Source of the DNA: Clostridia bacterium | GTDB lineage: Bacteria > Bacillota > Clostridia > Oscillospirales > RGIG577 | Assembly (NCBI GenBank): GCA_017405765.1 | Contig: JAFQZS010000047.1 | Coordinates: 72,367-108,922, forward strand | DNA length: 36,556 nucleotides | Direction: 5' to 3' | Part shown: positions 30,254 through 36,556 of the stretch, one piece after another | Layout of the letters: each line of letters opens with the position of its first letter | Position numbering within the stretch: position 1 is the stretch's first letter | Translations under genes and position numbers: made by a program | The notes under the pieces: model-generated | Told to the model about the DNA's origin: nothing | The model's input: the letters and a program-made list of their open reading frames with translations, nothing else | The model's database searches: none

Positions 30254-31108
30254 ATGGAAAAGCAATCATTATTCTATAATGAAATCGAGAGTTCCAAGAA
30301 ATCGAAATATCATTTGGAAACAAATGCCTCGGGTGTTGTTTCTTTAACACAAGAGAATGTGTTTAAAGTATTAGCTATGATTAGCTATGATCCATCTTAT
30401 AAAAAAGTATTTGATGTGACCTCAAAAGGAGAATTAAAGAACGGCAAAAACACGCCTATTACAGAAGAAGTAGATATAGATAAGTATACGGTTAATGATA
30501 ACGACAATTATAGAGACGGATATTTTGGTTCATCGGCATATTGGTTTTCAAAGTTAAACGAGTCTGAAAAATGTAATGAGTTTAGGTATTTTTTATTTAA
30601 AACAATTTGCGCAGTAGACAATGAAAACAGCACACATCTAAATGGTGATGGTGTTGGTAGAATACAAATATGGGAGCGCCTTTGTGAGATAACTGAAAGT
30701 AAAGTATCAGTATTGAAAGAATTCTTAAAGACAGAAGATTTTTCTAAGGAAGAAAAAATGAAGCTGTTAAGAATAATATCAAAAGAAACAAGTCCTGAAA
30801 AAGGCAAACACCCAAGGAAAAACATTTCCTTTGCATCTAAATATTGCCATTACGCAAGTATAGCACTATTAAAGGAAGAAAAGGAAGATTATGCAGATAA
30901 ATTTCCTATATATGATACAATTGTAAAAAAAGCATTGCCTCGTTATATCGAGGTTAACAAAGAAAACTATTATAGCAAATCTGTAATAACTGCATATAAG
31001 GAGTTCACAAAAGCTATTACAGAATTGAGTAACAAAGAACGTATAAGCAAAAATGGAATAGACCAATTATTATGGTATTATTATAAAGGACACGATTTGA
31101 TTAAATAA
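30254..31108 (+). CDS. OGG-fold-like orphan protein B
   Basis: The protein has about 284 residues. It shares with protein A (28573-29337) the motifs ISFASKYCHYAS (about 191-202), KFPIYDTIV (about 217-225), AYKEFTKAI and GIDQLLWYYYKG. The Lys-to-His pattern and the PIYD box are reminiscent of OGG-fold DNA glycosylase relatives, where a Lys/Asp pair does catalysis, but the assignment is by memory only. The N-terminal 120 residues differ from protein A. The ATG at 30254 follows AAAAGGAG. It is much more AT-rich than the surrounding core. A terminator follows. Confidence 0.65.
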   Translation: MEKQSLFYNEIESSKKSKYHLETNASGVVSLTQENVFKVLAMISYDPSYKKVFDVTSKGELKNGKNTPITEEVDIDKYTVNDNDNYRDGYFGSSAYWFSKLNESEKCNEFRYFLFKTICAVDNENSTHLNGDGVGRIQIWERLCEITESKVSVLKEFLKTEDFSKEEKMKLLRIISKETSPEKGKHPRKNISFASKYCHYASIALLKEEKEDYADKFPIYDTIVKKALPRYIEVNKENYYSKSVITAYKEFTKAITELSNKERISKNGIDQLLWYYYKGHDLIK

Positions 31109-31115
31109 GAGTTTT

Positions 31116-31147
31116 AAGATGCACCCCTTTTGGTGCATCTTTTTTCT
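31116..31147 (+). terminator. Intrinsic terminator
   Basis: AAGATGCACC (31116-31125) pairs exactly with GGTGCATCTT (31132-31141), followed by TTTTTC. It ends the OGG-fold-like B gene. Confidence 0.92.
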
Positions 31148-31171
31148 TATCCTCCATATAGGTGATAACAT

Positions 31172-31615
31172 ATGAACATCAAAATACTGAGCAGAACAAA
31201 AGCGGTCAAGCTGAGTTACAAAGATCTTGAAGGCACAAAGGTAATAATTTCGATAAGCGACCCAGAGAGCGAAAGGGCGCACTTTAATAGGGAGAATAAT
31301 TCGATCAAAGAGGTGCTGTATCTTTCTTTTTATGACGTCGGCGAAGAAACAATGGATGCTTTCGGCACCGGCGGACGTATGACTGCCGACGACGCCAAAA
31401 AGACAGCCCGTTTTGTTATTAAGTGGAAGGATATGGCCGACGCGATCTGGATAAATTGCGAGGCCGGCGTCTCGCGCAGCGCAGGCATTGCCTTGTCGAT
31501 AATGGAATATCTGAATATGGATCTTAGTCCTGTACTAAAGAGCACGGTCTATTGTCCGAATATGCTCTGTTACGAGCTGACAAAAAAAGCCCTTTCGGAA
31601 GCGCTTGACGGCTGA
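31172..31615 (+). CDS. Small tyrosine/dual-specificity phosphatase-like protein
   Basis: This 147-residue protein carries the C(X5)R phosphatase loop in WINCEAGVSRSAGIALSIMEYL (Cys then five residues then Arg), preceded by a conserved-looking KTARFVIKWKDMADAI helix. Upstream is a strand/loop segment with FYDVGEETMDAF, whose Asp may be the general acid. The family removes phosphate from Tyr/Ser/Thr or other phospho-substrates; bacterial versions near mobile elements have varied substrates. The ATG follows AGGTGA. An inverted repeat TGAAGC/GCTTCA (31613-31639) overlaps the stop. Confidence 0.8.
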   Translation: MNIKILSRTKAVKLSYKDLEGTKVIISISDPESERAHFNRENNSIKEVLYLSFYDVGEETMDAFGTGGRMTADDAKKTARFVIKWKDMADAIWINCEAGVSRSAGIALSIMEYLNMDLSPVLKSTVYCPNMLCYELTKKALSEALDG

Positions 31616-31767
31616 AGCAACGCTCATACGGCAGCTTCAACGTTAAGGGATAAAGGCTTTACAAAGTTTACGGGGGCGCGGCGTTTAAAAGCTGCTAAGT
31701 CTTTTGCAAACAGTTTAAATCGCGGGCCGCATAATGCGCACATGTCCTGTTTTCGGAACATGCGCCG

Positions 31768-31776
31768 TGGTATTAT
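31768..31776 (+). promoter_or_regulatory. Extended -10 promoter for the NADAR gene
   Basis: TGG directly before TATTAT (31771-31776) is an extended -10 with a poor -35 (TGTTTT region). Immediately upstream lies an inverted repeat, ACATGT...ACATG, around 31740-31762, a possible operator. AAAGGAG precedes the ATG. Confidence 0.45.
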
Positions 31777-31808
31777 TACAATAGAAAAAACAAAGGAGTG
31801 TATAAAAG

Positions 31809-32252
31809 ATGGCTGAGGCAATAAAGAGTTTTAAAGGGGAATATGCATTTTTATCTAATTTTTATCCCTGCACGGTTGAGTATGAGGGCATGGAATACCC
31901 CTCGGCGGAGCATGCCTTTCAGGCGGCTAAGACACTGGATACAGAGAAGCGCAAATCATTTCAGGCGTATCCCTCTCCTGCTGCAGCAAAGAGAGGCGGA
32001 AGGCGAGTGAAGCTTCGTCCCGATTGGGAGGAGGTAAAGATAGGGATCATGAAGGAGATCGTCCGCGACAAGTTCACAAGGAATGCCTCGGACATGGATA
32101 TAAAAAATGCCCTGCTCCTTACGGGAGAGGCATATCTGGAGGAGGGCAATAATCATAATGATAGGTTCTGGGGCGCCGTAAAGGGAGTGGGCAGAAACGA
32201 GCTGGGAAAGATACTCATGGAGGTGCGCGATGAGCTTAGGGCACAGGGATAG
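31809..32252 (+). CDS. NADAR family protein (YbiA type)
   Basis: This 147-residue protein follows the NADAR pattern: FKGEYAFLSNFYPCTVEYEG, EYPSAEHAFQAAKTLD, RRVKLRPDWEEVKIGIMKEIV and near the end NNHNDRFWGAVKGVGRNELGKILMEVR. NADAR enzymes cleave N-glycosidic bonds of ADP-ribose derivatives or riboflavin intermediates, and several act in reversing or exploiting ADP-ribosylation in phage conflict. The ATG follows AAAGGAG. It sits in an isolated unit with its own terminator, next to a phosphatase-like gene and just before the restriction-modification cluster. Confidence 0.9.
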   Translation: MAEAIKSFKGEYAFLSNFYPCTVEYEGMEYPSAEHAFQAAKTLDTEKRKSFQAYPSPAAAKRGGRRVKLRPDWEEVKIGIMKEIVRDKFTRNASDMDIKNALLLTGEAYLEEGNNHNDRFWGAVKGVGRNELGKILMEVRDELRAQG

Positions 32253-32299
32253 ATAAGGCGGTCTTGAGGCGTTGGAGAAGTAGAAAAGCAGAAATATGC

Positions 32300-32340
32300 G
32301 GGGAGATGTCTTGCAAAAGAAGCGTCTCCCCAAATTTTTT
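32300..32340 (+). terminator. Intrinsic terminator after the NADAR gene
   Basis: GGGGAGA (32300-32306) pairs with TCTCCCC (32325-32331) with an inner CTT/AAG, followed by AAATTTTTT. Confidence 0.85.
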
Positions 32341-32355
32341 GCGCCAAAAATGATA

Positions 32356-32384
32356 TTGATTTTGTTCCAGAAATAGAATATAAT
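32356..32384 (+). promoter_or_regulatory. Sigma-A promoter of the restriction-modification cluster
   Basis: TTGATT (32356-32361) and TATAAT (32379-32384) are spaced by 17 bases, 30 bases before the methylase ATG. Confidence 0.75.
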
Positions 32385-32413
32385 ATATACAACAAAACAG
32401 ATGGAGAGATACT

Positions 32414-33484
32414 ATGCAGCAGATTCAATATATCTCGGCTGATGAAGCCGCTAAAAAATGGGGAATATCGCATCGGCGTGTTATAACGCTTTGCAAAGAG
32501 AATAGGATACCGAATGTGGCAATGCTCGGCCATATGTGGATTATACCTGTTGAGGCAGAAAAACCCATTGACGGTCGGACTACCAGATATGATAAAAAGA
32601 ATCCAGCGAAACCATTTATAAAATGGGCAGGGGGAAAAGGACAATTGTTGCCTACCATACGCAAATATTATCCTCCTAATATGGGAACAGAAATCACAAA
32701 ATACTGCGAACCAATGGTAGGAGCTGGAGCTGTATTGTTTGACGTATTAAATACTTATGATATGGATGAGGTATATATTTGTGACACCAACATCGAATTG
32801 ATAAACGCTTACACGGTGGTACGTGACAATCCCGATAGATTGATAGGGTTTCTCTCTGCTTTTGAGCAAGACCACCTTAGCTGCAAAGATAGCGACAGAA
32901 AGGAATACTATTATCAGCAGCGAGAACGTTTTAATACAGAAATGATGCATCCAACTAAGAGCAATTCTACTCTTCGTGCTGCTTTGTTTATTTATCTTAA
33001 CAAGACATGCTTTAACGGTCTGTATCGCGTCAATCGTAAAGGACTGTATAATGTTCCTATGGGATCTTACAAAAAACCGACAATTTGTGACAGCGATAAT
33101 ATCAACAAAACCTCGGCTCTTTTACAGGGCGTAACAATTCTTTTCGGAGACTATACATGCATTGAACAATATGCAGATGAACATACATTTGTATACTTTG
33201 ATCCGCCATATCGTCCGTTGACAAAGACAGCTGAGTTTACTTCATATACTGCGGACAACTTTAATGATGAGGATCAAATCAGACTGGGAGAGTTTATTAA
33301 GTCTTTGACGGCAGCAAAAGTAATGGCAAGCAATTCAGATCCGCATAACGTGAATGAATATGATAACTTCTTTGACGATTTATACTCCGGGTTAAATATA
33401 AGTCGAGTGTCTGCCAATCGTGCTATTAACAGTAAAGGAAAAGGCAGAGGTAAGATTCACGAATTGCTGATAACGAATTATTAG
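32414..33484 (+). CDS. Dam-type N6-adenine DNA methylase with N-terminal HTH
   Basis: This 356-residue protein has two parts. Residues 1-50 (YISADEAAKKWGISHRRVIT, LCKENRIPNVAMLGHMWIIP) are an excisionase/MerR-like helix-turn-helix. Residues 62-350 are a D12-class methylase: FIKWAGGKGQLLPTIRKYYP for SAM, YCEPMVGAGAVLFDVL, then VYFDPPYRPLTKTAEFTSYT as the catalytic DPPY motif. The extended RPLTKTAEFTSYT context resembles DpnII/MboI GATC methylases, fitting the nuclease downstream. Methylation of adenine in GATC is therefore likely. The HTH may autoregulate the operon. Confidence 0.9.
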   Translation: MQQIQYISADEAAKKWGISHRRVITLCKENRIPNVAMLGHMWIIPVEAEKPIDGRTTRYDKKNPAKPFIKWAGGKGQLLPTIRKYYPPNMGTEITKYCEPMVGAGAVLFDVLNTYDMDEVYICDTNIELINAYTVVRDNPDRLIGFLSAFEQDHLSCKDSDRKEYYYQQRERFNTEMMHPTKSNSTLRAALFIYLNKTCFNGLYRVNRKGLYNVPMGSYKKPTICDSDNINKTSALLQGVTILFGDYTCIEQYADEHTFVYFDPPYRPLTKTAEFTSYTADNFNDEDQIRLGEFIKSLTAAKVMASNSDPHNVNEYDNFFDDLYSGLNISRVSANRAINSKGKGRGKIHELLITNY

Positions 33485-33497
33485 AAAAGTAGTTTTT

Positions 33498-33699
33498 ATG
33501 TATGACGAAACAAAAATAGAATTAACTGCAAAATTATACAGCTTTCGGAAAAGATGATAAGGCGAAGTGGACATTAAAGGAAGCGCAGGATATGTATAAT
33601 GATGAACTAAAGATTTCGGCTGAAAGCAATTATAAATGTCCAATTGAAAGCGCCGAAGCTCTATATGACACTATCAAGAAGTTTGTTCAGCAAGATTAA
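33498..33699 (+). pseudogene. Frameshifted small gene between methylase and nuclease
   Basis: From the ATG at 33498 the frame reads MYDETKIELTAKLYSFRKR and stops. In another frame, from about 33530, GKDDKAKWTLKEAQDMYNDE continues to IESAEALYDTIKKFVQQD and stops at 33699. The two halves fit together as one 65-residue protein broken by a one-base shift near 33535. I do not recognise it. It lies within the restriction-modification operon, 14 bases after the methylase. Confidence 0.55.
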
Positions 33700-33713
33700 G
33701 AGGACGATGAATT

Positions 33714-34574
33714 ATGAGAGATTTTACAACGTGGCTGTCCGGTTTTCGTAGCAGCATCTCAGATTATACTTATTATGTAAACTACAGCAAGGTTTACCGA
33801 AATGTTGAAGAAATCAAGGTAGAATTGAATATTCTTAATTCTTTAATAGGCTCAAAGGATATTGAAAATGATTTTGAAAAGTTAGCGGGCAAATATCCTG
33901 CAATTTTGAAGTGTATCCCCGTTTTGCTGGCAGTTCGTTCAAAAGAAATCTATGCGATTGACAGCGATGGTGAATATACATATAGTTTCAAAAATGAGAA
34001 ACTTACCGGTTCGCAAATTGAGCAATATAAGATTTTTATGAGGAAGACCGGTCTGTTTGATTTGATTGCCAATCATATTATAAGCAATCTTGTAGATTAT
34101 GCCACCGGAGTTGAAACGGGATTGGAATCAAACGGTCGGAAAAATCGCGGAGGTCACTTAATGGAGAACCTTGTAGAGGGTTTTATTCAGAAAGCGGGAT
34201 TTATTAAAGACATAACTTATTTCAAGGAAATGTATATCCATGAAATTGTTGATAAGTGGAACATAGATTTATCAGCCATTTCCAATCAGGGAAAAATGGA
34301 GAAACGCTTTGATTTTGTGATAAAGACTGATAATATGATTTACGGCATTGAAACAAACTTTTATGCCAGCGGCGGGTCAAAGTTAAACGAAACTGCCCGC
34401 AGCTATAAGCAAATTAATCAAGAGGTTGAAACTATTGACGGATTCACATTTGTATGGTTTACCGATGGTAAAGGATGGGAGAGCGCGAAGCACAACCTGG
34501 AAGAAACCTTTGATGTTATGGAGCATATATATAACATCAACGATTTGGAAAATGGCATTTTGAACAAACTATAA
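33714..34574 (+). CDS. Type II restriction endonuclease, DpnII/MboI family
   Basis: This 286-residue protein has the family pattern: FTTWLSGFRSSISDYTYYV at the start, NRGGHLMENLVEGFIQKAGF in the middle, then KRFDFVIKTDNMIYGIETNFYASGGSKLNE and FTFVWFTDGKGWESAKHNLE, with the last stretch being the strongest mark. The expected recognition is GATC, cleaved before the G. The partner methylase is the HTH-Dam protein upstream, making a complete Type II pair. The Asp and Glu of FDFV and GIETNFY are the likely PD-(D/E)XK residues. The ATG is preceded by AGAGGA. Confidence 0.93.
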   Translation: MRDFTTWLSGFRSSISDYTYYVNYSKVYRNVEEIKVELNILNSLIGSKDIENDFEKLAGKYPAILKCIPVLLAVRSKEIYAIDSDGEYTYSFKNEKLTGSQIEQYKIFMRKTGLFDLIANHIISNLVDYATGVETGLESNGRKNRGGHLMENLVEGFIQKAGFIKDITYFKEMYIHEIVDKWNIDLSAISNQGKMEKRFDFVIKTDNMIYGIETNFYASGGSKLNETARSYKQINQEVETIDGFTFVWFTDGKGWESAKHNLEETFDVMEHIYNINDLENGILNKL

Positions 34575-34588
34575 GGAGTCAAGCTGTT

Positions 34589-35653
34589 ATGCAAGGCGGA
34601 TTATTTATAGCATTATATGATGAAAACACATTGAAATTATACTTAAAAAGAGGAATTTACGGCTTTCTTATGAAACCGGTATTCACTAATCAACCGTCAA
34701 GTAGGAGCCGCCATTATGCTATATTGGCGGATTATGCCTGCAGCAGGGAAGGCAGCGATTTATTTTTCTTTTTAAACAGAAAAATCGTATATGGCGGAAA
34801 AATCTACGGAAATAAAAAGTCTGGTTCATTCTATATCAACGGAAAGAATAGTCCTCTTGGTATAAAATCGCAGGCAAATCTATTTTGGGATGAAACAGAA
34901 AGGTATGTACCGACTGAAAAGGAAGGCGTTTTTAAGGTTAAAGGTGCAGAAAAAGCACAGCCTTATATTTTTCAGTTTCACCAAAATGCAGATACGGGCA
35001 AATATATTGCTTCAGATGATTTATATTTTGAATTAGGCAAATACCCTTATCCATTACCATCTAATAGCATGCAGGGAATGGGATTTTGTACTTTAACACC
35101 GGGGGAAGTATCGGTTTTAATGAATAAGATTCAAACATCTGATAGAAAACTTGATTTTTCTGTGACTGATGAAATCAATAAAAAAGGCGACGAAACAATT
35201 TTTGACGAATCAATGGTTGACATTAAAGATGACTTTATAAATGAAGCTCAACTAGAATTTACAATTCTTTCTTCGTTAAAACCGTTTGCCTCATTCTTAA
35301 CGGAGGACTACATATTGTGTCGTCAAGTACCAATCTCTCCGTTTAAGCCAATGGATATGGATAGAGCGGATATATGTTTGTACAGCATGAGCAATCCTAT
35401 AAAAGACGGTACAATACCTAATATTGTGATTGAATTAAAAAGAGGTAAAGCGAGTTATAAAGCATATGAACAAGTCAATCGTTATTTGAAATGGATAGAA
35501 CAAATCAGCACAAAAGAAGAATTTGAAAATGTAAGAGCATATATAATTGCTGATTCTTTTGCAAAAATACACAAGGAAAAAGTCGACACTATATATGCGG
35601 ATAAAATAGGATTGTTTTCCATTAGTAAAATGGAGTTTGAAGAAATAGAGTAG
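34589..35653 (+). CDS. PD-(D/E)XK nuclease-like protein, possible second restriction component
   Basis: This 354-residue protein has an N-terminal part (FLMKPVFTNQPSSRSRHYAI, FFFLNRKIVYGGKIYG) of unknown fold, and a C-terminal nuclease-like part from about residue 215. There NEAQLEFTILSSLKPF, RQVPISPFKPMDMDRADICL and NIVIELKRGKASYKAYEQVN give Asp, Glu and Lys at the PD-(D/E)XK positions, followed by RYLKWIEQ, much as in NucS-like nucleases. No signal or membrane segment. It is 14 bases after the DpnII-like gene and six bases before the next methylase, so it probably pairs with that methylase as a second system. Confidence 0.65.
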   Translation: MQGGLFIALYDENTLKLYLKRGIYGFLMKPVFTNQPSSRSRHYAILADYACSREGSDLFFFLNRKIVYGGKIYGNKKSGSFYINGKNSPLGIKSQANLFWDETERYVPTEKEGVFKVKGAEKAQPYIFQFHQNADTGKYIASDDLYFELGKYPYPLPSNSMQGMGFCTLTPGEVSVLMNKIQTSDRKLDFSVTDEINKKGDETIFDESMVDIKDDFINEAQLEFTILSSLKPFASFLTEDYILCRQVPISPFKPMDMDRADICLYSMSNPIKDGTIPNIVIELKRGKASYKAYEQVNRYLKWIEQISTKEEFENVRAYIIADSFAKIHKEKVDTIYADKIGLFSISKMEFEEIE

Positions 35654-35659
35654 AATCAT

Positions 35660-36406
35660 ATGAGAAGTCAAATAAAAAAATGGGAACCCGAAGATTTTGA
35701 GTTGGAAATGACAACACATTGGTCATTTCCAAAGCGCGGTGATTGGGCAACTCACGATGCAAAATGGAGAGGAAACTGGTCGCCATATATTCCGCGTAAT
35801 ATCCTTCTGCGCTATTCGCAAGAGGGTGATTTGGTACTTGATCAATTTGCCGGAGGCGGTACAACCCTTGTTGAAGCAAAACTCCTTAATCGTGACATTA
35901 TCGGCGTAGATGTAAACGATATAGCATTAAACAGGTGCAGAGAAAAAACATCTTTTGACCGTGAAGGCGCTAACGGGAAAGTATATATTCATAAAGGCGA
36001 TGCGAGAAAACTTGATTTTATTCCGGACAGCAGCATTGACCTTATCTGCACACATCCGCCATATGCAGATATTATCAAATACAGCGACGATATTCCCGCA
36101 GATTTGTCGTTGCTGAAAGTAAAAGACTTTCTATTTGAGATGAAATCAGTCGCTTCAGAGTGTTACCGCGTTCTAAAAAAGGACAAATTTTGCGCTGTGC
36201 TCATGGGGGACACGCGGAAAAAAGGACATATGATACCTATGTCGTTTGATGTTATGCGTATATTTGAAGATGCCGGATTTAAGTTAAAAGAATTGATTAT
36301 CAAGGAACAGCACAACTGCAAAGCCACGGGATATTGGAAAACAAACAGTGTGAAGTATAATTTTTTGTTGATTGCGCATGAATACCTGTTTGTATTTAAA
36401 AAGTAG
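35660..36406 (+). CDS. Site-specific DNA methyltransferase (N4/N6 class)
   Basis: This 248-residue protein has the order of a beta-class amino-methyltransferase. N-terminal HWSFPKRGDWATHDAKWRGN leads to NILLRYSQEGDLVLDQFAGGGTTLVEAKLL (SAM motif I) and IIGVDVNDIALNRCREK, then LICTHPPYADIIKYSDD as the catalytic xPPY motif, and a final target-recognition-like region (KATGYWKTNSVKYNFLLIAHEYLFVFKK). It starts six bases after the nuclease-like gene, consistent with translational coupling. The recognition site cannot be read. An IS256-like left end begins 12 bases after its stop, so the element inserted just beyond the gene. Confidence 0.85.
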   Translation: MRSQIKKWEPEDFELEMTTHWSFPKRGDWATHDAKWRGNWSPYIPRNILLRYSQEGDLVLDQFAGGGTTLVEAKLLNRDIIGVDVNDIALNRCREKTSFDREGANGKVYIHKGDARKLDFIPDSSIDLICTHPPYADIIKYSDDIPADLSLLKVKDFLFEMKSVASECYRVLKKDKFCAVLMGDTRKKGHMIPMSFDVMRIFEDAGFKLKELIIKEQHNCKATGYWKTNSVKYNFLLIAHEYLFVFKK

Positions 36407-36417
36407 CGTAAATAATA

Positions 36418-36556
36418 GAGGCCGTCCCGAAAATTGTGTAAACCTCCGATAAGGTGTAAAATAGAAGCACCATATTGGAGGTTTAATTATGAGCAGCAGA
36501 AGAAAACGCAGTTCCGAGGAACGAGCACGGAGGGAGAAAATTCGTGAATTGCTGCA
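36418..36556 (+). mobile_element. IS256-family insertion sequence, left end
   Basis: GAGGCCGTCCCGAAAATTG followed by TGTAAA has the form of an IS256-family terminal inverted repeat. A transposase-like start codon follows 71 bases on. The right end lies outside the window, so target duplication cannot be tested here. Confidence 0.75.
36489..36556 (+). CDS. IS256-family transposase, N-terminal part only
   Basis: The ATG, preceded by GGAGGTTTAATT, opens MSSRRKRSSEERARREKIREL, which continues to the window edge. The basic start with a KARREKIRELL-like motif is typical of the IS256 transposase N-terminus. Only about 22 residues are visible, so the DDE catalytic residues cannot be checked. Confidence 0.7.
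   Translation, partial: MSSRRKRSSEERARREKIRELL

Overview
The window looks like chromosomal DNA from a spore-former-type low/mid-GC Bacillota, most likely class Clostridia. The support is an SpoVG, a sporulation-type sigma factor (SigH-like), the TrmK/Nif3-like pair, DUF1858 and DUF4298 proteins, an SLH-anchored surface protein, RecD2 and consensus sigma-A promoters. Species cannot be named from sequence alone.

Positions 1-20,450 are mainly core genome. A partial Cys-rich protein and a Phd/YefM antitoxin with a badly shortened toxin remnant come first, followed by a GIY-YIG/DUF4357 protein, a PPOX-fold flavoprotein and a DUF4298 protein. A minus-strand block holds recD2, metK and a COG2426 membrane protein. 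Next are an amino-acid-permease/GGDEF fusion, murC, spoVG, a YdcF-type membrane protein, and a large MalT/LuxR-type ATPase regulator. Two tRNA-Thr genes follow with their own promoter and terminator, then a SigH-like factor, a decayed tRNA-like element, zinc-ribbon and DUF1858 proteins, trmK, a Nif3-like gene, and a secreted transglutaminase-SLH protein.

From about 20,450 to the right edge the character changes to accessory DNA: orphan families, broken genes, duplicated non-coding repeats and blocks of visibly AT-rich sequence. The minus-strand part (20,679-29,889) contains two unknown proteins (one split by a frameshift), an internally deleted copy of one of them, an N-terminally truncated SLOG protein, a pentapeptide-repeat/DUF5758 protein interrupted by an in-frame TAG, other orphans, and an sce7726-type nuclease-fold protein. 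It also holds one of a pair of related OGG-fold-like proteins. A stand-alone DnaB-C-like ATPase is transcribed the other way from its centre. Three start regions share a conserved promoter-like element with fixed spacing, and two 3' regions share a 72-75 bp repeat, so these orphans look co-regulated and co-acquired.

The right-hand plus-strand part (30,254-36,556) holds the second OGG-fold-like gene, a small tyrosine-phosphatase-like protein, a NADAR protein, and a restriction-modification cluster. That cluster has an HTH-fused Dam-type methylase, a broken small ORF, a DpnII/MboI-family endonuclease, a second PD-(D/E)XK-like protein and a second methyltransferase. The left end of an IS256-like element abuts it. 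Taken together, the right 16 kb reads as a defence/mobile-gene island under active turnover. The best candidates for undescribed biology are the orphan regulon with its shared promoter, the OGG-fold-like pair, the permease-GGDEF fusion and the second nuclease-methylase pair.
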